Below, piece after piece: positions 50,931 to 59,796 of a stretch of 64,000 nucleotides of DNA. Source of the stretch: Rahnella rivi (GTDB lineage Bacteria > Pseudomonadota > Gammaproteobacteria > Enterobacterales > Enterobacteriaceae). Every line of letters begins with the position of its first letter. Position 1 is the stretch's first letter. The notes beneath the pieces are model-generated. The model was not told the DNA's origin. It was given only the letters and a program-made list of their open reading frames with translations, and did not search any database. Made by a program: the position numbers and the translations under genes. Where the stretch lies: NCBI RefSeq assembly GCF_019049655.1, contig NZ_JAFMOX010000063.1, forward strand, positions 186,001 through 250,000, written 5' to 3'.

Positions 50931-53900
50931 GGCGCGTTGTGTCCTCCGCATTGTCCGTGGCCATGCCCGGAGAGGTAAATATTTGGGCCGGCAGTTTAAA
51001 GCGGCGCAGGGCGAGCAGTTCCAGCGGGCCGCCGCCGCTTTGAGTGCGTAACACCACGTTCAGCGTCTCTTTGGTGGCGGTTTGCCAGCTCAGGCGATAG
51101 CGGCTGCTGTCGAGCTGTTCAACCTGCGCCTTATCGAGTAAACGCAGCCAGGCCCAGCCGCCGTCCGCCTGAAAATAGCTCTGGAAGGTGTCGGCGCTTT
51201 TCCCTGATGCCGCGACCGGTGAGTACGTCAGGGACACCTGCGGGTGTAAGCTTGCGGCGTCTGGCCAGCGGAACGTCTGCCAGCCCGGCAGCTGGTTAAA
51301 GTACTTCAGGGTGGCGTCGTCTATCTGCAGGTCAGTTTCTACCACGTTGCGGGTTGGGCGGATCTGCAGCTCAAAGGTCACGCCGGGTTTACCCTGCGGG
51401 AAGACGCGGCGGCCGAGCTGGCTAAGCTGGTTAACCGCGCTGAGGAAGTCCGGGTTGATACTCATTCCCTGGGTGTTGAGCGGATTAGGTACCCAGCTGT
51501 CACCCTGTTTTTCCAGCACGCCGGCCAGTTGCTGGGTAATAAACTGGTCAATCAGGCCGGTATCCGGCGTCAGGTAGTGAGCCAGCTGAGTGAAGTCGGC
51601 ATCATTTTTGGTGTTATCGAACGGGTAGCGTCCGGTAAATTCGGCCTGCCACGGGTTCTGCACCTGTACCTGCCATGCATTGTTGATCCCGTGCTGCGCC
51701 GGAGCCATCACGCCGTTCCACGCCTGTTCCAGCGGCTGAATAAACGCGGCATCGGCAAAGCTGCTCCACTCTCCGCCAAGGCTGGCCGCCAGAAGCTGTG
51801 CGTAGTGGCGCCCCTGCGACAGCGTGGTGTCAACGTTGCTGAAGGCAGATTTGACCAGGCTTTGTGCCATCGCCTGCGGGTCGGAGGCATTGGCCACCTG
51901 CATCAGCTGTAATCGCGTTTGTGACACCTGCAGCAGGTAGTTGCTGAGGGAAACGCCGGCGGTGTTTTGCGTAGTCTGCGTTTCACCTGCCGCCGGGCTC
52001 TCCGGCGGTAACACGGCCAGCAGCGGGGCGAAGGTCTCGCTCAGCACGCGGGTCGGGTCATTGCGCCCGCCGGCAAATCCGACGTCCGGCGTGGTTTTCG
52101 ACACCAGTTTTTGCGCCGATTTCAGCAGGGAATCCCCCATCGCTTCGCGGTGCTGACCGGCGGCGCCCTGATAGCGCAGGGTGCGGCTCAGGGCCAGCAG
52201 CGGTGACTGACGGGCATCGGCCAGCCGGGTCAGCTGATCGAGGGAGGTGCTCAGCGAGTCGCTGGTGTTCCAGCGGATGCTGTTGAGGAAATTAAGCCAG
52301 GCACTGGTGTAATCGGCAAAGTAGCGTTCGGTCAGGCGGAACTGCAGCTGGTCTTTGGTCAGCAGCTGCTGTTCGCCTTTATCATCCAGCACCCAGTCGG
52401 AGGTGACGTGGCGTGCCGCCGCCGCTTTATCCATCGCGTCGCTGACTTCCCCCTCCCAGGCTTCACGGGTGAACATGCCGGGCAGGGTGTTATCGGTGCA
52501 GAACAGCTGACCGCCGGCAGACTCTCCAAGCAGGCTGTCGAGCGTGACGTCGGCATAGTGCGGCGACACACTCAGCAACACCTGCTGATACAGCGCGTTT
52601 TCGCTGTTACTGATACCTTTCTGGCTGCGCAGGATGGTACGCACGTTGGCCACCAGTTGGTCATCGGCAGGCAACTTCCACTGCGGATGGCGCGGCAGCT
52701 GCTGCAGGTAAAAGCCGAGCAGCTTGTCCGAACGGGCCAGCCATTCTCCGGGCGCCACGCCGCCCTGCGCCGTCCACAGAGGAGACAGCACCGGCTGCAT
52801 AAAGGCCGGATCGGCGTGTTCAGGATGCAGCAGCATCAGGTAGGCTTTTAGTTGCTGATAGGCCACTTTCCCGGCCAGACGTCGTTCGGCAGAGCCCGGC
52901 GGCAGTGACACAAACGCCTGCAGCCGGTCTTTCAGCGCGTTAACCATAGGCGTTATCAGCATTGCCTGACTTTGCCGTGTATAGGCGGGCCACAGTGCGT
53001 TGATCACCGCATCGCGCTGATCGAGGCCGAAGCGGTGCAGCCACGGCGAACCGTTTTGTTGCCACCACAGCAGGCGGTCAATGTTGTCCTGCAGGGCGAC
53101 GCTGCGGGTCAGAGTGTCGGACATCGGGGCCGGCGTGCGGGTCGCCTGCAGCAGCGCCTGGCTGTCGGCGATAAGCGTGCGGTTGGCACAGGCAGATATT
53201 CCCATGCCGAGCACCCACAGCCCCGCCAGCATCAGCGTGCCGATGGCCAGCTTGTCACCGGTGGAAAGATGGTCGCGGCGACCCTGCTGCGTCCGGCTTT
53301 GCGCGATAACGCCGTTCCAGGCGGGGGATAAATAGCAGGCGTGGGAGTGTTGCTGAACAGAAGCCGATTCAGGGGCAGCAGGCATAAAGAAGATGCCGCT
53401 GGCCAGCACGCGCTGATGCTCACCGAGCCACGGCTGAAAACGCTGCCTGAGCAACGCGCCGGTGTGGTGTTTCAGATCCCCTGACAGCTGCAGCAGCCAG
53501 GCCCAGTGTTTGTTCTCGTTCAGCTGCGCAATGCCCTGTGGAATGAGCGTGGCGGCAAGCTGACTTAGCTGGTCATCAAGTGAGACCGGCGTGCCAGCCG
53601 GCCAGTGACAGCCGATACTCTGCACCGGGCGGTCGTCCTGTTCCCACTGCGGTTCACTCAGGCACACGCCAAACACCGGCGGACGCCAGCTGAGGGTGCG
53701 CCCGAGCGCGATAAACTGCCGATAGACGGCGTCGCTGTTGCCCGCCGGCAGCGTCTGATTAGGCACCGGCTGCGTAGTCCACTGGTATTGTGGTTCAGCC
53801 GTCACATCGGTGACCCACAGCACGGCGTTAAAGGCGCGGCGTCCGCGCATGTCGCGCAGCTGCGTCACGGCGGCCAAATCCAGCGCATCGGCCTCGCCAC

Positions 53901-54285
53901 ACCAGATAAGGACGGCATTCTGGCTTTCCTGCCAGAACGCCTGCGTCAGGCCGGGGGCGATTTTCTCCACCACCGCCGCCTCACCGGTGACCAAAAGCCA
54001 CGGCTGTTTGTGCTTCCAGTGCCAGCCATAGCGGTGACGCAGGGTGAAACGCAGGGTATCAAACGCCGTGATGCGCGCGTCGTCCTGTGCCTCGGGCGGG
54101 CGGTTAAAATCGAGCAATTCCAAGGCGAAGGCGTAGCGGGCCAGCAGAAAATAGCCCAGCAGGATGACGCCGGTTGCCCACCAGGCCACGCTGTGGGTGA
54201 GGGTTTCCCCGTCCGCGTTCAGCCACAAGAGGCTCAGTGCCAGGGCGAGCATCACCACCAGCATCAGATGAAGGCTTTTAGTCAT
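50917..54285 (-). CDS. tssM: T6SS membrane-core protein TssM (IcmF)
   Basis: About 1,122 residues. Two membrane helices at the N-terminus (LHLMLVVMLALALSLLWL, WWATGVILLGYFLLARYAF) and a third near residue 350 (GTLMLAGLWVLGMGISA) delimit the cytoplasmic part; the rest is periplasmic and ends in the TssJ-binding domain. Where an NTP-binding loop lies in some TssM proteins, this one reads PWLLVTGEAAVVEKI without GKT, so it is probably not an ATPase. A shorter start is chosen because the upstream 11 codons overlap the previous gene without a ribosome site. The 8-base overlap with that gene shows co-translation. Confidence 0.93.
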   Translation of the reverse strand: MTKSLHLMLVVMLALALSLLWLNADGETLTHSVAWWATGVILLGYFLLARYAFALELLDFNRPPEAQDDARITAFDTLRFTLRHRYGWHWKHKQPWLLVTGEAAVVEKIAPGLTQAFWQESQNAVLIWCGEADALDLAAVTQLRDMRGRRAFNAVLWVTDVTAEPQYQWTTQPVPNQTLPAGNSDAVYRQFIALGRTLSWRPPVFGVCLSEPQWEQDDRPVQSIGCHWPAGTPVSLDDQLSQLAATLIPQGIAQLNENKHWAWLLQLSGDLKHHTGALLRQRFQPWLGEHQRVLASGIFFMPAAPESASVQQHSHACYLSPAWNGVIAQSRTQQGRRDHLSTGDKLAIGTLMLAGLWVLGMGISACANRTLIADSQALLQATRTPAPMSDTLTRSVALQDNIDRLLWWQQNGSPWLHRFGLDQRDAVINALWPAYTRQSQAMLITPMVNALKDRLQAFVSLPPGSAERRLAGKVAYQQLKAYLMLLHPEHADPAFMQPVLSPLWTAQGGVAPGEWLARSDKLLGFYLQQLPRHPQWKLPADDQLVANVRTILRSQKGISNSENALYQQVLLSVSPHYADVTLDSLLGESAGGQLFCTDNTLPGMFTREAWEGEVSDAMDKAAAARHVTSDWVLDDKGEQQLLTKDQLQFRLTERYFADYTSAWLNFLNSIRWNTSDSLSTSLDQLTRLADARQSPLLALSRTLRYQGAAGQHREAMGDSLLKSAQKLVSKTTPDVGFAGGRNDPTRVLSETFAPLLAVLPPESPAAGETQTTQNTAGVSLSNYLLQVSQTRLQLMQVANASDPQAMAQSLVKSAFSNVDTTLSQGRHYAQLLAASLGGEWSSFADAAFIQPLEQAWNGVMAPAQHGINNAWQVQVQNPWQAEFTGRYPFDNTKNDADFTQLAHYLTPDTGLIDQFITQQLAGVLEKQGDSWVPNPLNTQGMSINPDFLSAVNQLSQLGRRVFPQGKPGVTFELQIRPTRNVVETDLQIDDATLKYFNQLPGWQTFRWPDAASLHPQVSLTYSPVAASGKSADTFQSYFQADGGWAWLRLLDKAQVEQLDSSRYRLSWQTATKETLNVVLRTQSGGGPLELLALRRFKLPAQIFTSPGMATDNAEDTTRHDAQ

Positions 54286-55693
54286 GACGTTGTTGTTCCA
54301 GCAGGTGCCATTCCACATCGAGCCGCTTACGCCATAAGCGCAGTGCCAGAGGGACAGAGAAACTCAGTAAGGCCGCGACCACCATCAGCCCGCCGCCCAG
54401 CCAGGGCAGCATGCCCATCTGCGTATCACGGTCGGCGGGGAGTAATATCAGGGCCAGCATCACAGCCACAATTCCCGCCAGATAGGCCAGCGGATAGCGT
54501 GAAATCGTATCGACAGGCATGTCCACGGGAGCAGCAGGCTGGGTGCTGAGCTGAACCAGGCTGATGGACTCCCCGGACTGTGCGGCGACCAGCTGGCCGC
54601 GCTGGCCTAAATCGCATCCCTGCGCCGCGAGGCACAGGGCAAGCCAGAAGGAGGCCGGGCTCGCAGGGCCTAGTAACAGGGACAGATCGTGACGCCCCTG
54701 GGCCGGCAGCATCACGTCGTGTTCATCCAGTAAGGCCAGCAGGGCGCCGCGCTCCCGGCTGTGCAACCCGGCATCCCACAAATGGCTCAGACGTTTGGCC
54801 TCGGTTTGACCGGCGGCAAGAAATCGCGGGAAGTCCGCATCGAGGTCGTGCGACTGTGTCACCAGCGGGCGGAACAGGTATACCGGGCGGAAAGGCGGGG
54901 CTTTTATCACCGGCCCGGAAGACCTCTGGAAGAGCAGGGCGGAGCTGCTGGCACTGGCCAGACTTTTGCCGTCAAGCAAATGCAGGGCAATCACCAGACG
55001 CGGGATGGAAATGTCTTCATCACACCAGTTGTCCACCAAGGCGGCGTCCGGGGCAATGCTCTGCCAGTGGATGTTCTCAGTGGGCAGGCGTTTTTTTAAT
55101 TTGGCAGACCAGTACTGTTCGACCGCGTTTATGGCCTGTTCTTCCGGCGTATTTGTATACAACCATATTTCTATAGAAGACTGCGCACGCAATGTCTCAG
55201 ACAGCGGCTTGAGCGTCTGGGAGAGAATATCTTTCAATGGGGACTCGCCCAACTGCAAGGGTTGAACGGGGGTGATTTCTGCCGGTTTCGCCGGGGCCTG
55301 CGGCGGCTGACCCTCCAGACCCAGTTCCCGGCTGGCGATATCCGGTTCCGGCGTCAGGCAGTGAAATGCTACCAGCCGCAGACACCGGCGTCCCCAGTGC
55401 TGCCAGTGGGCATATTTGCGGTCAATAAACAGATGCCGCCAGTCAGTCTGACGACGTGCCTGCAATGCAGCACTGAGCACAAAGGTCATCACCGCAGTGG
55501 AGACCAACACCGGCAACAGTAACAGCCAGAACCAGAATCGCAGATTGGTAAATCCACGCTGAACCGGCCAGGTGAAAAACAACGCGATAGCAGCGAGTGC
55601 GACACATGCTGGCGGTAACGCCAGCCACCACCACCAGGCAGGAAGTTTGGACAGGGTTTTGCGATCCATATCCGGGAGGCTCCAGTTCATCAT
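54278..55693 (-). CDS. T6SS-associated membrane protein of unknown function
   Basis: About 471 residues. Two membrane helices near the N-terminus (WWWWLALPPACVALAAIALFF; FWFWLLLLPVLVSTAVMTFVL) and two near the C-terminus (YPLAYLAGIVAVMLALILL; GGGLMVVAALLSFSVPLAL) enclose a soluble region of about 300 residues. No enzyme motif is seen. The gene lies between PAAR and tssM and overlaps both by a few bases, so it belongs to the T6SS operon. Similar four-helix proteins occur in this place in enterobacterial T6SS loci, as far as I recall; function is not known to me. The ATG overlaps the PAAR stop (AATGATGA). Confidence 0.7.
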   Translation of the reverse strand: MMNWSLPDMDRKTLSKLPAWWWWLALPPACVALAAIALFFTWPVQRGFTNLRFWFWLLLLPVLVSTAVMTFVLSAALQARRQTDWRHLFIDRKYAHWQHWGRRCLRLVAFHCLTPEPDIASRELGLEGQPPQAPAKPAEITPVQPLQLGESPLKDILSQTLKPLSETLRAQSSIEIWLYTNTPEEQAINAVEQYWSAKLKKRLPTENIHWQSIAPDAALVDNWCDEDISIPRLVIALHLLDGKSLASASSSALLFQRSSGPVIKAPPFRPVYLFRPLVTQSHDLDADFPRFLAAGQTEAKRLSHLWDAGLHSRERGALLALLDEHDVMLPAQGRHDLSLLLGPASPASFWLALCLAAQGCDLGQRGQLVAAQSGESISLVQLSTQPAAPVDMPVDTISRYPLAYLAGIVAVMLALILLPADRDTQMGMLPWLGGGLMVVAALLSFSVPLALRLWRKRLDVEWHLLEQQRHD

Positions 55694-55944
55694 TGCGCTC
55701 CGGCGTTCGGCAGGGTTGTTTTGAGAGTGCAACCACACTGCGCAACACAACCGTCAACAATCACAGCTTTGCCGTTCATTTTCCAGGTCGGATGCCCCTG
55801 ATTCACAGGCACGGTGCCATGTTGAGAACAGCTGACGGTATCACCGGCTAACATCACCGGTTTACCCTCAAAGATGGCACCTGACGCTGAGCTGACTTTG
55901 CCACCGTGCGTATGGGGATCGCCTAAGCGAATGACACCTTTCAT
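55690..55944 (-). CDS. PAAR-domain spike tip protein
   Basis: 84 residues: MKGVIRLGDPHTHGGKV, then DTVSCSQHG and VDGCVAQCGC. The PAAR fold sharpens the VgrG spike and binds a metal through His and Cys. It has no C-terminal toxin extension, so it is a plain tip. The effector is supplied by the Tle3-like gene next to VgrG. Confidence 0.93.
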   Translation of the reverse strand: MKGVIRLGDPHTHGGKVSSASGAIFEGKPVMLAGDTVSCSQHGTVPVNQGHPTWKMNGKAVIVDGCVAQCGCTLKTTLPNAGAQ

Positions 55945-55961
55945 AAGACAGTCCTTTATCT

Positions 55962-56939
55962 TTAATAAAGATCGGATTCAATCTGGGAATCAGTAAATAT
56001 GGAACCTAAGTAAGCCAGTCCATATTTAGCTGCTAATTTATTAGCCGTAAGTTTTGCCTCTATCAGATCGTCATGTGAAAGCTCTTTTCTGACTTTCTCT
56101 TTCTGAGGAACTCTTTTTACATTCAAGTAATTCGCCAAAGAATACCAGGCATACGCAGTTTTACTGTCCTTTGCCACTCCGGTACCATTGTAATAAATGT
56201 CACCTAAGGAAATTCTGGCCTGCAATGCACTATCACAATAGGTAAAGCTATGACCATCTTGATGACGACACTTTGAGGCTTTCAGATACCAATCTATGGC
56301 TTTTACGTCATCTTTCTTCACATACAAACCGTTGTAATACATATTTCCGAGATTAAGATTCGAGGGGGACGGGTCATCGTTGTCAATGGAGTTTGCTGAT
56401 TTCAGATACCAGTTATAGGCAGCCTCATAATTGATTGGTGTGCCACGGCCAAGATAATTAGCATTCCCGAGATTAAATTGCGCAGCTGCGTCGTTAAACT
56501 TGGCCGCCTGCTCGTAAAGTTCGAATGCCTTTGCGTAATTGGGAGATGTGCTGGTGTAAAAATCATTACCTTGTTTTACATGGGATGCACCATCCGATTT
56601 AAAATTTTGGCTCTCCATATTTGTTAAGTACATGTCGCCTGTTTTTGATTGTTTTTCTTTTAATACACTTTCCTGAGGCGCATTTGAACTGCGTTTAGCT
56701 GAATGGTAAATATCAACTGGAAGCATAAGAGTATCAGCGACAAAAGAAAGAGGCAGATCAATCAGCGCTAAAGGAAAAAGTGGGGAAGGTATGACAGCAA
56801 TGTCGTAAGCAGCTCCAGGATAGACTGCAGGCGGCGTTGCTCCAAGGTTAGTATTGCGTGCGATAACAGATGCACAACCGTTTATTAGCAGTGAATTTAT
56901 CGCTACAAAAATTAGTAATGCTAACTTAGAACGATTCAT
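55962..56939 (-). CDS. YceK/YidQ-like lipoprotein fused to Sel1 repeats
   Basis: 325 residues. A lipobox LLINGC is followed by a segment very like YceK/YidQ lipoproteins (DUF1375): a YPGAAYDI motif, then IDLPLSFVADTLMLPVDIY (about 40-90). From about residue 120 come Sel1-like helical repeats (AKFNDAAAQFNLGNANYLGRG; NLGNMYYNGLYVKKDDVKAI; ARISLGDIYYNGTGVAKDSK). Sel1 proteins mediate protein contacts and are frequent next to T6SS lipase effectors, sometimes as immunity proteins. The combination looks like a domain fusion. It overlaps the small lipoprotein gene upstream by one base. Confidence 0.78.
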   Translation of the reverse strand: MNRSKLALLIFVAINSLLINGCASVIARNTNLGATPPAVYPGAAYDIAVIPSPLFPLALIDLPLSFVADTLMLPVDIYHSAKRSSNAPQESVLKEKQSKTGDMYLTNMESQNFKSDGASHVKQGNDFYTSTSPNYAKAFELYEQAAKFNDAAAQFNLGNANYLGRGTPINYEAAYNWYLKSANSIDNDDPSPSNLNLGNMYYNGLYVKKDDVKAIDWYLKASKCRHQDGHSFTYCDSALQARISLGDIYYNGTGVAKDSKTAYAWYSLANYLNVKRVPQKEKVRKELSHDDLIEAKLTANKLAAKYGLAYLGSIFTDSQIESDLY

Positions 56940-57427
56940 TAATATTTATCCCGGTTAGCGTAGGTGGTAGTTACCGTCTGCGGGAGATTATTGGATATTT
57001 TCTCTACACCAAAAACAGCGGACTGGAATCCTGCCATGTATAGAATGACCAATGGGGTATCGATTTTTTGTTCTGTCATATAATTTTGTGTGCCAGCACT
57101 GACACTGTACTTAGCATTTTTGTTTGAAGGCATAAGAAGTCCGAGGCCTTTTATCATGACTGTACACTCAGAATAATTCTCATCTTTAAGCGCTTGCCTG
57201 GACGGGACTACCACTGGCAAAAACTCAGGGGACTGCTGTTCTGACATCATTAACGCCAGATACTCGCCACTGGTCTGTTTCTGAATGTAGAAATCTGCCA
57301 CATTTTCAAACTTATAACTCCCCTGAATATCAGGACAGGCTTGTACAGATTGCAAGGATGAGGCATTACAACCCGCCAAAAGTAATCCTATCAAAGGTAG
57401 CGCACACTTCCATTTTGCGAAATTCAT
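56939..57427 (-). CDS. Lipoprotein of unknown function in the effector cluster
   Basis: 162 residues. A signal with lipobox LLLAGCNASS; no known domain is recognised. Pattern VADFYIQKQTSGEYLALMMSEQQ suggests a beta-rich periplasmic protein. Its place between the Tli3-like immunity genes and the Sel1 lipoprotein suggests a further immunity or accessory role. The gene stop overlaps the next start by one base. 133 bases separate it from the Tli3-like copy 3, with nothing recognisable between. Confidence 0.6.
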   Translation of the reverse strand: MNFAKWKCALPLIGLLLAGCNASSLQSVQACPDIQGSYKFENVADFYIQKQTSGEYLALMMSEQQSPEFLPVVVPSRQALKDENYSECTVMIKGLGLLMPSNKNAKYSVSAGTQNYMTEQKIDTPLVILYMAGFQSAVFGVEKISNNLPQTVTTTYANRDKY

Positions 57428-57560
57428 TTAGTTCCCTCTTATACGACTCTAAAAATGTTATTTTTTGCCTAACGCTTCGATGACTTTCGCGGGAAGCGAG
57501 GTTCATGTTTTATTCACACCCATCACGTCATCTGGCGAATCTTGATTTCATTTATAGCTT

Positions 57561-58310
57561 TCATTCCGTTGTAATTCCTAAGTTCGGGTCACAGCGCATA
57601 TGATCCCAGCCGGTATAGTTTTTGACTTCGGGGACTTTATTAGGAATATTCTGCCAGTTAGGTTTAAAGGCATCGATAACCCAGGGTTTAGGGCTATTCA
57701 CTGAATTCCAGGATAAATACTCTCTGCCCCAATCTAATCCCGAATTACCCGGCATTAAGCGGTCTTGCTTTAAGTTCCCGCGATGATCACGAAAAGTAAA
57801 TGCAATCCCGCTTCCGCCAGGTGAGAGGCGAGGGTCATCAAAGGGCTTAGAGCTCATGTAAAGATCACCTTGTGTCGTCAGGACAAATCCCTGGTTATTG
57901 ACAACTGTGATTGACTTAAGAAATTGATATTCAGGGTATGACGCTTTGTATCGTTCTGCCCCCCCTCCAGGAGCGTAGCGTGCGCCCATCCATGTCTGAC
58001 CATAGTCTTTTGAAATCAAATAGCTACTGGTACTGTTATATTGCGGTATGACGATATATTGTTCAGATGGGTGTATGAACGTTTTTGTAAATATCCTATA
58101 TCCATCTGATATTTCGTAGATTTCACTGTGAATATTTTTCTTTGTATCAATGTAATTAAGACCACCCTCGCAATTACTTCCCACAAGTTCTAAGTAACGA
58201 TGGTCGTCAAATCGATATACCACCTGTGTTGGAGGGGACTGAGGTGTGGCCTGACATGCACTGATTAAGCCCGCCATAAGGGCTATGCCAGTTCTTTGAA
58301 TAAGCATCAT
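57561..58310 (-). CDS. Tli3-like immunity lipoprotein, copy 3
   Basis: 249 residues with lipobox LISACQATPQ and the shared opening PPTQVVYRFDDHRYLEL. The C-terminal about 95 residues (from SSKPFDDPRLSPGGSGIA) nearly equal copies 1 and 2, ending TGWDHMRCDPNLGITTE; the middle (about 45-150) differs. Tli3 proteins are periplasmic lipoproteins that neutralise Tle3 phospholipases. 4-base overlap with copy 2. Confidence 0.8.
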   Translation of the reverse strand: MMLIQRTGIALMAGLISACQATPQSPPTQVVYRFDDHRYLELVGSNCEGGLNYIDTKKNIHSEIYEISDGYRIFTKTFIHPSEQYIVIPQYNSTSSYLISKDYGQTWMGARYAPGGGAERYKASYPEYQFLKSITVVNNQGFVLTTQGDLYMSSKPFDDPRLSPGGSGIAFTFRDHRGNLKQDRLMPGNSGLDWGREYLSWNSVNSPKPWVIDAFKPNWQNIPNKVPEVKNYTGWDHMRCDPNLGITTE

Positions 58311-59047
58311 TTTGAAGCCAATCCTAAGTTCGGGTCACAGCGCATATGATCCCAGCCGGTATAGTTTTTGACTTCGGGGACTTTATTAGGAATATTCTGC
58401 CAGTTAGGTTTAAAGGCATCGATAACCCAGGGTTTAGGGCTATTCACTGAATTCCAGGATAAATACTCTCTGCCCCAATCTAACCCAGAATTACCTGGCA
58501 TTAACCGGTCTTGTTTTAAGTTCCCGCGGTGATCAAGAAAAGTATATGCAATCCCGCTTCCGCCAGGTGAGAGACGTGGGTCATCAAAGGGCTTAGAGCT
58601 CATGTAGATATCACCGGCTTTTGTGAGCATAAAGCCCTGATCGTTGACGACGGTGAATGATTCAACTTCGTCTTTAGTTGGACCGGAAGAACCGTATCTT
58701 TTCGCACCCCCGCCAGGAGAAAACCGGGCCCTGTCCCAAGTTTCCCCATAGTCTTTTGAGATTAAAAAACCCGAAATATCGTTGTAAGCTACAACTATGT
58801 AACGTTCGGAAGGATGAATATATGTTTTGGTAAAAAGTCTGTAAAACTGGGAAGTTATTTCAGTATGAATATTCCTACGAGTATCTTTGAACCAAAGAGC
58901 ACCTTCACATTCGAAGCCTTTCAATTCAAGATAACGGTGATCATCAAATCGATAGACAACTTGCGTTGGAGGGGACTGAGGTGTGGCCTGACATGCACTG
59001 ATTAAGCCCGCCATAAGGCCTATGCCAGTTCTTTGAATAAGCATCAT
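58307..59047 (-). CDS. Tli3-like immunity lipoprotein, copy 2
   Basis: 246 residues. The N-terminal signal (lipobox LISACQATPQ) equals that of copy 3 almost base by base, while the last 95 residues are identical in protein to copy 1, so the gene is a mosaic of its neighbours. The middle third (DTRRNIHTEITSQFYRLFTKTY and on) is its own. Translation coupled by ATGA overlaps on both sides. Confidence 0.82.
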   Translation of the reverse strand: MMLIQRTGIGLMAGLISACQATPQSPPTQVVYRFDDHRYLELKGFECEGALWFKDTRRNIHTEITSQFYRLFTKTYIHPSERYIVVAYNDISGFLISKDYGETWDRARFSPGGGAKRYGSSGPTKDEVESFTVVNDQGFMLTKAGDIYMSSKPFDDPRLSPGGSGIAYTFLDHRGNLKQDRLMPGNSGLDWGREYLSWNSVNSPKPWVIDAFKPNWQNIPNKVPEVKNYTGWDHMRCDPNLGLASK

Positions 59048-59784
59048 TTTGAAGCCAATCCTAAATTCGGGTCACAGCGCATATGATCCCAGCCGGTATA
59101 GTTTTTGACTTCGGGGACTTTATTAGGAATATTCTGCCAGTTAGGTTTAAAGGCATCGATAACCCAGGGCTTAGGGCTATTGACTGAATTCCAGGATAAA
59201 TACTCTCTGCCCCAATCTAACCCAGAATTACCTGGCATTAACCGGTCTTGTTTTAAGTTCCCGCGGTGATCAAGAAAAGTATATGCAATCCCGCTTCCGC
59301 CAGGTGAGAGACGTGGGTCATCAAAGGGTTTGGAACTCATGTAAATATCACCAGCTTTAGTCAGCATAAAACCCTGATCGTTGACTACAGTGAATGATTC
59401 GATATCTTCCCTTTGAGGTTTATCATCAGCATATCTGACTGCACCTCCCCCAGGAGCGTAACTGGCCATATCCCATGTACGACCAAAATCTTTGGAAATA
59501 TAGAACCCAGACCCTTCGAATTCAGTAATTGCTACATACCTTTCCGATGGATGGATATAACGTTTCGTGAAAATTTTGTAAAATTGTTCCTCTACTTGAG
59601 AATGAATCCCCAATTTTGTATCGGTAAACCACAGAGCGCCTTCGCAGTTGTAACCTACTAACTCCAGATAGCGATGATTATCAAAACGATAAACTACTTG
59701 TGTTGGAGGCGACTGAGGTGCTGCATTGCATGCATGAACAAAATTCGCCAGTACTATTATTGCTATTATTTTAATCGGTTTCAT
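59044..59784 (-). CDS. Tli3-like immunity lipoprotein, copy 1
   Basis: 246 residues, directly after the effector gene (12 bases), the usual place of the cognate immunity gene. The signal peptide differs from the other copies (KIIAIIVLANFVHAC as lipobox), but APQSPPTQVVYRFDNHRYLEL and the C-terminal half are shared. As it is closest to the effector it is the best candidate for the cognate immunity protein of the Tle3-like phospholipase. Confidence 0.84.
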   Translation of the reverse strand: MKPIKIIAIIVLANFVHACNAAPQSPPTQVVYRFDNHRYLELVGYNCEGALWFTDTKLGIHSQVEEQFYKIFTKRYIHPSERYVAITEFEGSGFYISKDFGRTWDMASYAPGGGAVRYADDKPQREDIESFTVVNDQGFMLTKAGDIYMSSKPFDDPRLSPGGSGIAYTFLDHRGNLKQDRLMPGNSGLDWGREYLSWNSVNSPKPWVIDAFKPNWQNIPNKVPEVKNYTGWDHMRCDPNLGLASK

Positions 59785-59796
59785 TTACTTTCCTTG

